The position numbers were made by a program, and so were the translations under genes. This document shows positions 1 through 10,843 of a DNA stretch of 64,000 nucleotides, piece by piece. The notes below the pieces were generated by a model. The model searched no databases, had not been told where the DNA came from, and saw only the letters and a program-made list of their open reading frames with translations. Position 1 is the first letter of the stretch. Each line of letters starts with the position of its first letter. Source of the stretch: Adiantum capillus-veneris (Eukaryota > Streptophyta > Polypodiopsida > Polypodiales > Pteridaceae); contig CM043958.1 of the NCBI GenBank assembly GCA_014529385.2, positions 139,696,398-139,760,397 of the forward strand. The letters run 5' to 3'.

Positions 1-160
1 TAGATACCTCTGTAGGAATTAGTTAGGAGTCGGTCAAGTGTAGGTTGACACCTTATGCTTGCTTCCACGCGCCTGCGGGTCGAGCTTCGTCCTTAGCTGA
101 AATTATATGTTAGGTGATTTCTCACTGCGCTGACGTCCGTCGCGGCGTATCCGTCCAACA
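1..160 (+). mobile_element. 3' end of a B-family LTR (truncated by window edge)
   Basis: This stretch is the reverse complement, at roughly 90% identity by eye, of 26319-26478, the inner end of the LTR of element B. It ends in CCGTCCAACA at 160, the same LTR terminus that precedes the primer site of B. It is directly followed by CCTTA (161-165), the target duplication also seen at 27254-27258 in reverse complement. Only the last 160 bases of the LTR are inside the window, so the element it terminates lies mostly to the left. Confidence 0.85.
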
Positions 161-318
161 CCTTACCACCTATTGAAGAATTTGAGGCAAGGTCGCATTT
201 GAACTTCGAGATACATTCACAAGGGGGAGACTAAGGATCAATTAGTTCGGGGCACAACCAACTAGACTCGCTGAAAACTTTACCCTCTTACCTAGGAGAG
301 TATGAGGCCAAGTCTAAA

Positions 319-720
319 GTGAGAGCAATCCCATCTCAAATAATTTATTCTAACAAAGTGATGGATTCACAAGGATTGATTGAGTTATTGTCCACCCCGA
401 TGGCATGCACAATCACATTAGCAGAACTCCTAAGGTTACGACCCAACATGTGGACCACAGTAGGTAAATGCCTAGAAAAATTTGGAGTAAAAGACCCCAC
501 CTTGAGGCTACAGGAAGGGATGAGAGAGTTGGACATGCCTCAACTAAATACTAGGCCAGTACCATTAAACAAGGGTAGAGAGTATTGCGAGTGAGAAGAT
601 GGAAACACCACGCTACCAGTAGAATTCCAAGGAGTAGTTTCCAAAGCTATTCTTGACAGTGGAGCGGGACTTGCTATCTCCACCAAGGAAATCTGGAAAA
701 AATGGGGAAAACCAGCTTAA
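319..720 (+). pseudogene. gypsy gag tail and start of aspartic protease
   Basis: The reading frame covers a gag C-terminal region and continues, after a TGA at 592-594, into the retropepsin active site. The motif ILDSGAGLAI is visible, with its catalytic Asp at 655-657 and Ser-Gly following, so the catalytic triplet is canonical. A TAA at 718-720 ends this frame and the protease continues in the next segment. The minus-strand copy in element B at about 20428-20828 gives nearly the same protein, which supports the call. It is non-functional as it stands because of two in-frame stops. Confidence 0.75.
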
Positions 721-732
721 AGAGCTACCAGA

Positions 733-1653
733 ATGAAATTGCAATTGGCAGATGGGTTCATGGAGAAGCCTCTAGGACTCTTAGAAAAGGTGATTGTCAC
801 TTCGTGTGGAATCGAGTATGAGCATACATTTGCGATAGTCGATTTCGACAAAAAGAACAATTATGAGATCATCTTGGGAAGACCATTCATGCGACAATTG
901 AAAATGGTCCAAGATTGGGGTTACGACCACATATACCTCAGACATGGCGAGACAACAACTAAAATACACCTAAAAGACCATAGTTACAAAGATGTGAACC
1001 AAACACCTGTGGAAGAGTTTGATTCTGCTACAGTAGTAGGATTAGAACTCCCAGCATGGTTAGGGCAACAAAAAGAGCTATGGATGTACGAAGCTTCACA
1101 TTGTGGAAGCTTAAGAAGAGAGGAATGTGTCTTAGAAAGAGGAATAGAGGACAAGGAGTATATTCCGGAACCTTTCCCTGAAGACGCCTTGGAACCGCTA
1201 GAATGGGAACTCATACTAGCAACATTAGATGTCTGTACCATTACATATAGTCCAACAACAAAATTTTGCAATAAGGATGGCTATGATGTGCTACCCTACT
1301 ACATGGTAAGCATTATACCAGGAGAAGATGAAACGATAGAACCACCAGTTCAAGAAGAGTTTTATAACTCCTCTGAACATCTGGAAGTAAATGATGATGC
1401 AGATAATGAGTGTTCAGACACCTCAAGTGAGAGTGGAAGGGACATCGAGAATATCAAGTTTTATGATTTTGCTAATCAGCACCCTAGACGCCAGGAGCGC
1501 TATAGGAGAAAACGAGCAGGAAGCAAAGTGAGAGAGAATCTGATGCAGAGGATAAAAGGTAAAACTCACTATTTGATGCTTGTAAAAGCAGAGGATTGTG
1601 TAAAAGATCAAATATCAGGAAGATTCTCAAAAGATCAAAGGGAAATAACGTGA
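733..1653 (+). pseudogene. gypsy protease C-terminal half and linker
   Basis: A 306-residue frame starts inside the protease fold. It carries the retropepsin flap and the conserved second motif EIILGRPFMRQLKM, which matches the ILGRPF signature of Ty3/gypsy proteases. The remainder is an acidic linker of the kind found between protease and reverse transcriptase in plant gypsy elements, ending in a basic stretch. It belongs to the same broken polyprotein as its neighbours and stops at 1651-1653. The counterpart in element B is at about 19620-20260 on the minus strand. Confidence 0.75.
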
Positions 1654-1853
1654 GAGGAAATAAAACAGGAACGAAAAGCTAAAACAGAAACAAAATCATA
1701 AAAATCTCAAAAATCAAAAAAAGAAAAACAAAAGACCAAGAGTGGACCAAACAGGAGCGTAAACAGAAATACCAAGAACTGAAACGGTCTCTACGTGCGA
1801 TATGGACTACAAAAGAAGATAGTGATGGTAAAGGGGAGTTAGAGAAAGGAAAC

Positions 1854-2768
1854 ATGAATGTACCATCACACTATCGAAAATTTACCATCCAGAACAAAAA
1901 AATCATCATGACACCACCAGTCAGGGAAAGAACCAACCAAGAATCTTATGATGGGCCAGAAAATGCAAAAAGAATAGACCTCGCGCAACCAAGTGAAAAG
2001 CCTCAGCCGATTTATATAGCAAACGATTTAGAGCCTGAAGAAGAAGAACGGCTAACACAACCTCTAAAGAAATATAAAGATGTGTTTGCATGGTCCTATA
2101 AAGACCTCAAAGGAGTTGATCCATCGATATGCCAACATACAATTTCTTTGAAATCGGATGCAAAACCGAGCAAACAACGTCCTTACACATATAATGACAC
2201 ATTTGCTAAACGAATCAAAGAGGAAATTGACAAGCTGATGGAAGCTGAATTCATCTATGAAATTGAACATACAGATTGGGTGTCACCCATTGTGGTAGTT
2301 CCCAAAAAGAACGGAAAATTGTGAGTGTGTGTAAACCTCAAAAAGGTAAATGCAGCCACCATAAGGGATAATTATCCCTTGCCAATCACAGAAAATGTAC
2401 TTGAGCGGGCTGCCGGAAAACAGGCTTATTCCTTTCTGGATGGGTTTTTAGGATACAACCAACTGGAAATTGCAAGGGAGGATCAACAAAAAACAGAGTT
2501 TGCCACAGAATGGGAAATTTATGCGTATCGAGTTATGCCGTTTGGCTTAACTAATGCCCCAGCTACCTTCCAAAGGTTAATGACGCAGGCGTTCAAAGAA
2601 TACCTGAGAATATTCTTAGAAATATACATGGATGATCTTTGTGTATACTCTCTTCTACGAGAGGAACATATTCATCATTTGCAAAAGGTATTTGAAAAAT
2701 GCAGTACATATCGAATCTGTCTTAACCCGAAAAAGTGTATCTTTATAGTTAAGCAGGCCGCATCTTAG
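1854..2768 (+). pseudogene. gypsy reverse transcriptase, palm and fingers
   Basis: Two adjoining frames (1854-2324 and 2325-2768), separated by one TGA at 2322-2324, encode a Ty3/gypsy RT. Visible landmarks are DWVSPIVVVPKKNGKL, the VNLKKVNAATIRDNYPLP segment, the FLDGFLGYNQL catalytic-Asp region, PFGLTNAPATFQRL, and the active site YMDD (IYMDDLCVYS). A frameshift at about 2760 throws the thumb region out of frame. All catalytic aspartates seem present, but the ORF breaks make it a pseudogene. Confidence 0.85.
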
Positions 2769-3341
2769 GACACATTGTCTCAAGAAATGGCATAACCATT
2801 GACCTAGACAAAGTCAAAGTCATAGTAGACCTACCCAGGCCCACTAATGCGAAACAAGTGCAATCCTTCATGGGACATTGCGGATATTATCGAAGATTCA
2901 TATACATGTATGCAGTCATTGCACAACCTCTGTATTGTTTGCTAGTCAATTTCGATTGGACCGAGGAGTGTGAAACTTCATTCCAAAAGCTGAAGGAAAA
3001 ACCTTATATCAGCACATGTGCTTAAAGCACCATATTGGGAAAAGATATTCCATGTTCACATTGATGCTTCTGCATATGCAATCGGAAGTATTCTGGCTCA
3101 ACCTGGAGATGGAACAATAAATTTTCCAGTGTATTATGCAAGCCGACAGTTAAACAATGCGGAAAAGAACTACACAACCACCGAACGAGAAGGGTTAGCC
3201 ATGATTTATGCTGTAAAGAAATATCGGCATTATTTGCTCGCAAACAAATTTGTGTTCTTCATAGATCATCAAGCTCTTTTGTATCTGGTAAATAAACCAT
3301 GCAATACAGGGAGAATTGTACACTGGTTTATTATTTCATAA
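2769..3341 (+). pseudogene. gypsy RT connection and RNase H, truncated
   Basis: The sequence continues the RT thumb out of frame (2769-3017) and then encodes the RNase H domain (3018-3341). The segments HVHIDASAYAIGSILAQ (first catalytic Asp), the TTEREGLAMIYAVKK helix (Glu) and FFIDHQALLYLVNKP (Asp) mark the tethered RNase H. The domain ends early in IVHWFIIS, whereas the element B copy carries on with a DFTVVVKKGKTHLRADHLSR-like tail. The break point near 3336-3341 is a real junction with foreign sequence. Confidence 0.8.
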
Positions 3342-3452
3342 CAGGTAGTAATTGATGTCCAAATGGGTTGAAAATTGATATATGGGATCTTTGCACCATG
3401 GTATTGGCTCCCATGATGTCACTCTTTGCACAGAAGGTCCAAATTATGCTGG

Positions 3453-3476
3453 AGACATCCTATGCGTAGAATGTCT
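3453..3476. repeat. 24-bp palindrome, copy 1 (two mismatches)
   Basis: A degenerate copy of the palindrome formed by AGACATCCTACG and its own reverse complement. The flank reads ATTTCATCAAAATG, as also seen after the copy at 25197. Confidence 0.85.
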
Positions 3477-3737
3477 ATTTCATCAAAATGACATGAGATT
3501 TGTTCTATGGGTAGTCCTTGGCCTATGGAACATGGATATGCTCTTGGATTTGGATTTGGATAAGGATTGATGCTTGCAAGAGCCTGTGTAGTGTTTTTGG
3601 GCTCAAAAAAGTGTATCTTGAAGGTGTTGGGGGTAAAAAATGATTAGAATGGCTTCAAAATTGATATATGAGCTCTTGATGATGATGGGATTGGATCTAG
3701 AATGGACAAAATTCCTCTGCAGGCCTAAAATGTCAAA

Positions 3738-3763
3738 TAGACATCCTACGCGTAGGATGTCTA
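3738..3763. repeat. 26-bp perfect palindrome, copy 2
   Basis: A perfect palindrome consisting of TAGACATCCTACG followed by its exact reverse complement. Its centre lies 286 bp after the centre of copy 1. Confidence 0.95.
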
Positions 3764-4022
3764 CTTCACCAATTTTTGCTTCTGACCACACAGATTGGTT
3801 GTTGATGTGTTGGTGAATGTGTTGTGCAAGTTTCATGTGATTTGGACAAGATTTGGTAGGTCTATGGCCCATTATTGCCTCTATGTCCTAATTTTGCGCT
3901 TTTTCATGCATATGAGGTCAATTTTGGTCCAAATGTGATGAGACTTGGTGGATAGCATGTAAAGGTCATTCAGAAAATGTGTATGATGAAAAATGTTGGG
4001 ATCTGTGCCCAGAAATGCCCTT

Positions 4023-4048
4023 GAGACATCCTACGCGTAGGATGTCTC
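4023..4048. repeat. 26-bp perfect palindrome, copy 3
   Basis: A perfect palindrome consisting of GAGACATCCTACG followed by its exact reverse complement. Its centre lies 285 bp after the centre of copy 2. Confidence 0.95.
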
Positions 4049-4738
4049 CTGATGATTTTTTCATGGATTGTGTCCCTAGTGCCTGCCCTTGGTCCCCTTG
4101 AGTCCCTTTTAAGCCTAATTTCAACAAAAAAGTCAAATGGATAGAGAAAAACTCCCTGTGTGGACTTCAGAGCCTCCGAGCCGTTTTTTGACTTTTGGAG
4201 TGCTTTTTGGCGATGAAATTTCTTGATGTTGGTCTCCATAGCTTCCGGATCCCTTGGGGATCTTTGTCGACTTTGGCTTCACCGGAGCTTCATTTGACAA
4301 TTATTACTCTAGAAGCACCCGTGGTTGCGTTTACATATCTTCGATGATTTGTGGTGGTCTACCACCATAGGACTTGGTTGTTGATGGTTTAGGAAAGCCG
4401 CTCCTGAAGTTTGGTGGCAAATGGGCATGCGGTTTGGCCGCGAGAGCAATTTGACGCTTTGTGTGTCTGATGCCGTTTTTGAAGTTTAGTGTCGCTTCGG
4501 GTCACTTTTTGGTCATGCGGGTCACATAGACTTGTTGAGCATGTCGAGATGCTCCTACCCATGAATTTTGGTAGCATTTGGTCGCCTTTTCGCCGATTTC
4601 CCATTTGGTGGCCTCTTGCGGGATTCTAGGAATTAGGGTTTTTCCCGATGGTTTTCTACTGCCTTTGGACATCTAGGACTTGTCTCCTATGCTAGGGTAA
4701 GCTGCCGATGAAGTCTTGTTGCTTTTGGGTTAGCCATT

Positions 4739-5325
4739 TGTGCGCTCCTTGCCGCACTGTCGAAGCAAAGGACTTGCCGATACACCATGTGCGAGCCACA
4801 AATGGCTCCAAGCACACAACAAGCCTAAACTAGCAAGCTCAAGAGAGCAAAGGGTGTGTCACTCACCGCTCTACGCTCGCCTTCGTGGTGGATTCCTCGC
4901 CGCGATGAAGAAGAAGCTGCAGTCGTGCCGCGGTCAACCGCTTCGCCGCCGTCGTGCCTTCGTAATGCTCGATCGCACACACACTCTCCCTCTCTCTCTC
5001 TCTCACATACACACACACACACACGGAGGTGAAGAAGAAGAAGATGGAGATGGAGATGGAGCAAGAGCACTCTTCTATTGCACAAATGAGAGAATGAGTG
5101 AATTTTAGGTTTAGTTGGCTTTTATATGAGCTCACCCCATTCACACTTGGGCGCCCATGCTTAGCCAACTAATCCCTTGAATGTCCTAGTTAGAGTGTGC
5201 CTCTCATCGGCAATCACTCTTACCCTTTTCCTATTGGTCCGACAAGCCCGGTACCTGACTCTACCAAATACATAATACACGTCCGTCGTAGGTGATGGGG
5301 TGTCCGTGAGCTGTGAGGGTTAACA
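4739..5325 (-). mobile_element. 3' LTR of element C
   Basis: 587 bp, nearly identical to 13091-13681 and differing mainly in the lengths of the internal CT and CA runs. On the minus strand it begins TGTTAACCC and ends GCGCACA. A TATAAAA box reads on the minus strand at 5121-5127. It contains a CT/CA microsatellite near 4985-5025. Confidence 0.93.
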
Positions 5326-5338
5326 TGCCCCCCTTCCT
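5326..5338 (-). promoter_or_regulatory. polypurine tract of element C
   Basis: The minus strand reads AGGAAGGGGGGCA immediately upstream of the 3' LTR, the expected place and composition for the plus-strand DNA primer. Confidence 0.8.
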
Positions 5339-7021
5339 GATGTAGATTCCGTCCTCGGAAGCTATTGAGTTGAAGCTCGTTCGTCGAGGTGGAAGAGCAT
5401 TTGAGATGAATGTCCTTAGCCTTCTTCAGTCACTGGAAAATCAAGCAACATTGGCAAAGTAATTGCATTCTCATAAGTGATTAAAAAGCATATGCAGTTT
5501 TAGTTAGACACATTGATTGGTAAAAGAATTTCAAACAATTTGTCAGCAATGAACATTAAATTGCAATGTAATCAAATGCATAAACAGATGTAAAGGTAAA
5601 AAATTAAACAAGTTTGGGGTCGCTAATTTGACGGTCGAAAGGCACTAGAGATCGAATATTAATACCATGGGTAAGCATCTTAATTTTCCGTGGTCAATTA
5701 AGTTGTTTAATCGCGAGAGCCAAGTATTCATGTTCGAGGGCTGACTAGAGGCTATATCTAGAAGACCTTGTAGTTAAGCTACCATAAAAGGAATTTCTCA
5801 TGAAATCATCGCCTGATTGATTACTTTTTCTTTGACCCCCCAAAGTCTTTTCACAGTGATTCAATTTGATGTGTGTGCTTATTTTGTATGCCTTGGGTTT
5901 TTTGCTTTTCAAGGAAAAGCGCCCACACTGGGAACCTCTAGGGCTCTAGTACCATAGGCGATACATGTGAGTGAAGTACCAATTTAAGCAGGGATTTCTC
6001 TTCCAGCTTAAAATTTTACATTGTGGCACTTTGATTTTTTGTTCTTTCATTTTCAACATTTTAATTTTGTAACTTTGGGGGGTCATATAACACTGGTACA
6101 CCTCCCCAGGCTCATCACACTAGTAAACTCCCTTTATAATACTTAAGCTAAAGGTCAATAGTGTCAAGCCCACTAGAAAGCCCTAGTACATTTCACACAA
6201 TGCTGCCTAAATCGGATAAAGAACCTAAGTAACCATTGATTATTAGGAAGGCATTCCCCATGGTATTAAGAGAAGATCTCTAACACCTAACTTGGTCAAA
6301 CTAGCTTAGTTGGACTGCTTGAGTTTTAAACCTAGACAAGTGATTATGACAAAACATTACATTGAATTAAATGTTTGATACTAAGCAAATGCGCTGAATA
6401 TTATGCTACCAATCATATTCAAAGCAGACAAACATGGGTGCAAAAAGATAAGGGGCAATGCTAATGGACATAAAACACCTGTTTGTGTTGATGGTCGCGC
6501 TTGATTTGAAGTGTGAACGAGAGAAAGGTTCCATGAAGGTCCAAATCCTATCAATAGCAACACGCTCCTGTACACACTAGGAAACCAAAGGAATACCTCC
6601 AGGAGGCACATTAGTGGGAAAAGAGAACTTCGCTAATCTCTCAACTCTAAAACAGAAACACTCCTATCGTACTAATCTTACCTACCCTCCATCACTCAAG
6701 TGATGAGGATCAAAGGTGTTTTATGGCATAGGTTTCTGTTTCACTGTACTAGATGTGACATGTGTAGGTCTGAGTCAATGTTTTGACTTTTAATGTACAT
6801 ACTCGTTTGCTAATTGCTCTTGCTCTTTATTTTTATTTATTTTTTGTTTTTTGTGAGTATAAAGCTTTATATGTACATTCCCTAAGATTGGGAGATATAG
6901 AGGTCAGGGAGAAAGGTTGAGAGGGAAGCAAGTGAATGATGGATGTCCACAAATACTCCCCCCTTCCTTGGGTAGATCATATCGTTTGAAATGAGCTTGT
7001 CACCCTTTGAAACCAATTGTT
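5339..7021 (-). other. 3' noncoding region of element C
   Basis: About 1.7 kb between the Gag-protease stop codon and the polypurine tract. No coding similarity to pol was found on either strand. A second polypurine stretch (minus strand AAGGAAGGGGGG) lies at about 6958-6970, close to the end of the coding region. Confidence 0.6.
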
Positions 7022-10000
7022 CTAGTTGGTAATAGGTGAGGATTTTTGCCAGTAGTTTTCTATTACCCTAGGTGCCTCGTCAAGTTGCAAGGGTGGTAAG
7101 GTACTCTCCCAGGATCGAACTTGAAGTGGTTCATCAGGTGATTCTTGAACACTGGGAGGTGTGGATTCTTTTGTAGCTTCATGGAGGTCCACTACTATAG
7201 ATGGAGGCTGTGTAGAAGCTTTTACCTCTATGGATGTATTACATGAGGAGCTAGAAGCTTCATGGGACTCCCCCCTTCCTGAGCTAGGTGGAACAAATTG
7301 TTCTTTCTTTGGTACCCAAACTAGCTCGGGAGCGGGTGTGTAGCATTCTATGATTTTTTTCTTTCCACGATCATTGATTCGTTTTGGAGCTACGGGATTG
7401 GGCTCACTTGGGTCAGGTGATAGGTAAGAGCACAATCTACGTTTTGGCACCCAGATTTGATCATTTCCTTGATAGTAGCCTTGGGCTTCCAATAGTCGTT
7501 TAGGGATCCATCGCAACATTTTCTTACTTTTCTTGGAGCGAGTGGTACGTTTCTTACAAGGCTTCTGTTTTTTAGCACTAGCTATGGTCACTAAAGAAGC
7601 TTTAGGGACCCACTTGTATGTTTTCTTCGTTACATTAGGATGAGTCTTGTCGAAAGCGATATGCATTGCTTGTAGCATATTTAAGGGTACAGGCATTTCA
7701 TCCCCCTCAGGTGTTACCCAGGTCGTCCCCCTATTTCCACAAGTGTCTATGGTTGCTGCTAGGTGGACCCAATCCACATTGTCCGACTCAGTCATCCCAG
7801 GTAGGATATCCATATAAGGAGAATCTTGGCCAATGTCTGTATCCTTCTTACAAGTGTAACAATATTGTAGTGGGGCCGAGTGAACTGTGGTGTCAGAGCG
7901 ATGATCAATAATGGTTTTACTCCCTAAGGGGTGTACCTTACCAGTCACCAAATCCACTCTAAGGACAGAGTCTTGGAATTGCAAATAGACATGATTTTTA
8001 GACCAATCATGAACCATTTGTGCTTCCCTCATGAATGGTCGTCCTAAAATCATTTCATATGACATAAGGTGTTTAGAGAAATCCATTACAATGAACGTAT
8101 GTCGTACCTTGTGTCCTAGAACTTTGATCTTAAGATCCTTGAGCATCCCCATAGGTTTGGCTATGGTACCATTTGCCATCTTTACCACAATGTTAGTAAC
8201 ACTGAGGCGGGGTTTTCCCATGGATTCCCAACAATCTTTTGTAACGATGCTAACTCCCGCACCACCATCAAGAATTCCCTTTATAGTTAATCCCTTGGTA
8301 GTGATGGGTAGGGTCGCATTAGACTCGTCGCCTTCAAAATACTGCCCTAATTCGTTAATGGGTACCTCGATCATAGACTCGTGTCCATCTAAGTCAAGTG
8401 ATTGCACATGATTTTCCTCATCAATCATAATCGAGTCAGGCCTATTTGGTTGCGCAAACTGCGGTAATCCCGTTCGTAGCTCTCCGTTAAGGAATGCTCG
8501 AAGTGCAAGGAATAACTCAGGATCTCCATACAGCTTTGCTATGATCGTGGTTCGGACCTCAGAAGACATGAAGTCCACTAGTTTGGCAACATTCATTGGC
8601 ATTTTGCAGGGTGTAGGTCCTTGACTAGGAACTGGTGAGGATGGAATCTCATATTCCTCAATGGGATCAGGTATTCCTTCGTTAAACATCCTTTCCAACA
8701 AGAAAGGTGTATGCTCACTTTCTGATGTCCCGTCCTCACTCCCTTCTTGGATGATACTAGATATGGCTAACGGTCTATGGTTCATGTGGGGTGGATGAAC
8801 TTGCGTGGGAAACACTGTGTCATGAATTTTGACATGCATGGGTTCTGGTTCTAGTTTCCTTTGAGTCTCCTCCACTAAACCTCTTAGATGTTTCACCTGC
8901 TCAATCTCGTCTAATGGGTTTGGGTACGTCCCAATCTTCTTTTTACGATTCTTCCCTTTTTGCCCCTGCGGTTTATCTTGAGGGTCTTGGATTGGATTTG
9001 GAAACACTTGTGGTGTTTTCAGAGGCTCTTTATGGTTTTCTCTTATTCGGTTTTCATTTGGTTCCATGTTACGGTTTTCTTTGTCGGTCTTTCCCTTTGT
9101 GGTATTGGTTCTAGTCTCCATTGTCTCGATTGAATCTGAATCATCCTCGAGGTCATTCATATACACGGGGTCATCTCTTGTTCCTATGTTTGTTTTGGAA
9201 CTTGGCTTTGAATTTCCCGTATTCTGCGACCTCTTCCTTCGTGTCTTCTTTCTCTTTGCTTGGATAATTGACGCGGTATCTCTCTCTTCGAGGATATGGC
9301 CTGGCCCTTGAAGCATGGACCGTGTAATCGCATAAGCGGGTGCGACGGGTGGTATTGGCGATGTCACACTAGCAATTTCGACCAAATTTAGGGGTGTGAT
9401 TTTAGGCGCATTTGGGTTATAGGGGCATTGGGCAATCGAGTGATCTATGCCACAATGATTACATGTGAGTATTGGCATTGCAGACGTGCTCCCTTGATTC
9501 ATTTGCATCTGTGCAGCATTCTTTTGCAGCCTAAGAGGGCACTCCGCTGCCCGATGTGGTCCACCACACTCGTAGCATTGAAGAGGTGGCCTCCTAGCCT
9601 GGGTGTTGATATTTTGACCTCTGGATGCGAGAGCAGCAGCTTGATAAACCGGCTTGACGTGCCCCCAACAATCTTCCATGTAGTATATAGGACACTCTTC
9701 CAATGTATCAAGTCCGTAGGCAATACTAGTGTCTATTTCCTCCTCACAACCATCTACATAAGCATTAGATGGCTTGCAACCCACTTGGTTCATAGGGGCG
9801 ACTCTTGGATGCGGGGGCTGCGGTCCTAGCACAGGAGGTGGTAGCGGTGTAGCTTGTACAACATTTTGAGATCTAGGGACCATGTGTTGCGGTAGTTGCT
9901 CAACAGGTGGAGCAGGCATCAATACAGGAGCTCGAGGTGCATCCGTCCATGCTACAGGTGGTCTATTTGCCATCATACGTTTGATCATTAAACAATCCTT

Positions 10001-10843
10001 AGCTTGGTGACCATACCTACCACATGCATTGCAAGTTCCATTAAATTTTACTCTAAACGTAGGGCACTCACTAGTGCTATGTGGACCTAAGCAAATGGAA
10101 CACCATTGTTGCTCCCTTCTTGGATACATGTGACTATTTTGAGGGGGTCGATTATCCTTCAGAGACTCTTGGATTGCCTTGGTGAGGTCTGTCAAGAATG
10201 TCTCAAATACCTTTGGCTCATTGGCAATGGGCTTTGCAATCATGGGTTCATACTCAATGGCTGGTGAGCTAGTGGATCTCGTGTCAGTAGACACCCTCAT
10301 GCCTGCTATCATCAAGTTGTCCTCTAATTGGATTGCATTGGCAGTGACATCTTCCCAGGTTGTGATACCTCTAATCAGTAGTCCATTATAGATTCCTTCA
10401 TTCCTCAACCCTCGAATGAATCGATCAAGCAGTTGGTTATTGTTGAAGCGCTCATTTACAGGGCAGCGAGAGTTTAAGTGCTTTAGACGACTAATGAAGT
10501 CCCTTACTGACTCTCCTTCCTTACGTTCGGCCTTCTGTAGCTGAGATGCTACACCCCAAAGCACACCTTCTAGTATGTACTCCTTTAGAAAAAACCTTCG
10601 AAGGGTAGGGTAGATTGTTTTCTCGTCCACCCTTAGGGTTCTATACCAATCTCCAGCCTTCCCACTTAATGTCAAGGTTAAGGCATTGCACTTATGTAGT
10701 TCGTTGCGTTCCCCTAAGGAATCACATACTTGTTCAAACACTTCAATGTGTTTTCTAGCATCTTCGTCCCCATTGAATTTTTGCGTGAGTTTGGCAATTT
10801 GTACTGCCTTACTTCTAGGCTCTTTACTTCTAGGCTCTTCTAG
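7022..10843 (-). CDS. Gag-protease polyprotein of element C
   Basis: The open frame runs about 1,270 codons; the first good Gag residues (KFNGDEDARKHIEVFEQ) lie just before 10741. Counting from 10741, a Retrotrans_gag domain fills residues 1-130. CCHC-type zinc knuckles follow: CSICLGPHSTSEC (about 214), CNACGRYGHQAKDC (about 237), then CYECGGPHRAAEC and CNHCGIDHSIAQC. A retropepsin-like domain lies near residues 800-930, with GILDGGAGVSIV at the active site (codons 8261-8269) and MILGRPFMREAQM as second motif. The catalytic triplet is Asp-Gly-Gly, not Asp-Ser/Thr-Gly. A basic tail then repeats W[VI]PK four times (near 7605, 7510, 7450 and 7317). No RT or integrase follows. The frame is long and unbroken, so it was probably recently functional. 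Confidence 0.88.
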   Translation of the reverse strand, partial: LEEPRSKEPRSKAVQIAKLTQKFNGDEDARKHIEVFEQVCDSLGERNELHKCNALTLTLSGKAGDWYRTLRVDEKTIYPTLRRFFLKEYILEGVLWGVASQLQKAERKEGESVRDFISRLKHLNSRCPVNERFNNNQLLDRFIRGLRNEGIYNGLLIRGITTWEDVTANAIQLEDNLMIAGMRVSTDTRSTSSPAIEYEPMIAKPIANEPKVFETFLTDLTKAIQESLKDNRPPQNSHMYPRREQQWCSICLGPHSTSECPTFRVKFNGTCNACGRYGHQAKDCLMIKRMMANRPPVAWTDAPRAPVLMPAPPVEQLPQHMVPRSQNVVQATPLPPPVLGPQPPHPRVAPMNQVGCKPSNAYVDGCEEEIDTSIAYGLDTLEECPIYYMEDCWGHVKPVYQAAALASRGQNINTQARRPPLQCYECGGPHRAAECPLRLQKNAAQMQMNQGSTSAMPILTCNHCGIDHSIAQCPYNPNAPKITPLNLVEIASVTSPIPPVAPAYAITRSMLQGPGHILEERDTASIIQAKRKKTRRKRSQNTGNSKPSSKTNIGTRDDPVYMNDLEDDSDSIETMETRTNTTKGKTDKENRNMEPNENRIRENHKEPLKTPQVFPNPIQDPQDKPQGQKGKNRKKKIGTYPNPLDEIEQVKHLRGLVEETQRKLEPEPMHVKIHDTVFPTQVHPPHMNHRPLAISSIIQEGSEDGTSESEHTPFLLERMFNEGIPDPIEEYEIPSSPVPSQGPTPCKMPMNVAKLVDFMSSEVRTTIIAKLYGDPELFLALRAFLNGELRTGLPQFAQPNRPDSIMIDEENHVQSLDLDGHESMIEVPINELGQYFEGDESNATLPITTKGLTIKGILDGGAGVSIVTKDCWESMGKPRLSVTNIVVKMANGTIAKPMGMLKDLKIKVLGHKVRHTFIVMDFSKHLMSYEMILGRPFMREAQMVHDWSKNHVYLQFQDSVLRVDLVTGKVHPLGSKTIIDHRSDTTVHSAPLQYCYTCKKDTDIGQDSPYMDILPGMTESDNVDWVHLAATIDTCGNRGTTWVTPEGDEMPVPLNMLQAMHIAFDKTHPNVTKKTYKWVPKASLVTIASAKKQKPCKKRTTRSKKSKKMLRWIPKRLLEAQGYYQGNDQIWVPKRRLCSYLSPDPSEPNPVAPKRINDRGKKKIIECYTPAPELVWVPKKEQFVPPSSGRGESHEASSSSCNTSIEVKASTQPPSIVVDLHEATKESTPPSVQESPDEPLQVRSWESTLPPLQLDEAPRVIENYWQKSSPITN

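Larger units (their letters stand above)
161..3341 (+). mobile_element. Ty3/gypsy internal fragment (copy H, 3' half), decayed
   Basis: A plus-strand gypsy polyprotein fragment runs from the gag tail through protease, linker, reverse transcriptase and RNase H. It is broken by stops and frameshifts at about 592, 718, 1651, 2322 and 2766. It is closely similar to the minus-strand sequence of element B at 17800-21000. It starts exactly at the target duplication CCTTA and stops abruptly in RNase H near 3336-3341, where similarity to element B (about 17815) ends and unrelated noncoding sequence begins. No integrase follows. I read it as the downstream half of an element into which a B-family element had inserted. 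Confidence 0.85.
3342..4733. other. noncoding block with regularly spaced palindromes
   Basis: No protein-coding similarity was seen on either strand. The block contains three copies of a long palindrome spaced 285-286 bp apart and ends at the target site of element C. With element C removed, it joins 13687 onward as one continuous sequence. Its palindrome units resemble those in the leader of element B (24900-25800) in the same top-strand orientation. It is probably the 3' noncoding region of B or of a relative. Confidence 0.5.

Noticed and set aside
3453-4048. The regularly spaced palindromes as a CRISPR array or terminators
   Set aside because: The spacers are about 260 bp, the units are palindromic and lie in plant retroelement noncoding DNA. 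There are no cas genes and no bacterial context.
4740-5168. Frames of 86-122 codons inside the LTR of element C, repeated at 12915-13524
   Set aside because: They lie in both LTR copies, span microsatellites and differ in frame between copies.
7161-10391. Plus-strand frames of 60-133 codons across the Gag ORF of element C
   Set aside because: All are antisense to the long Gag-protease frame and lack any motif.
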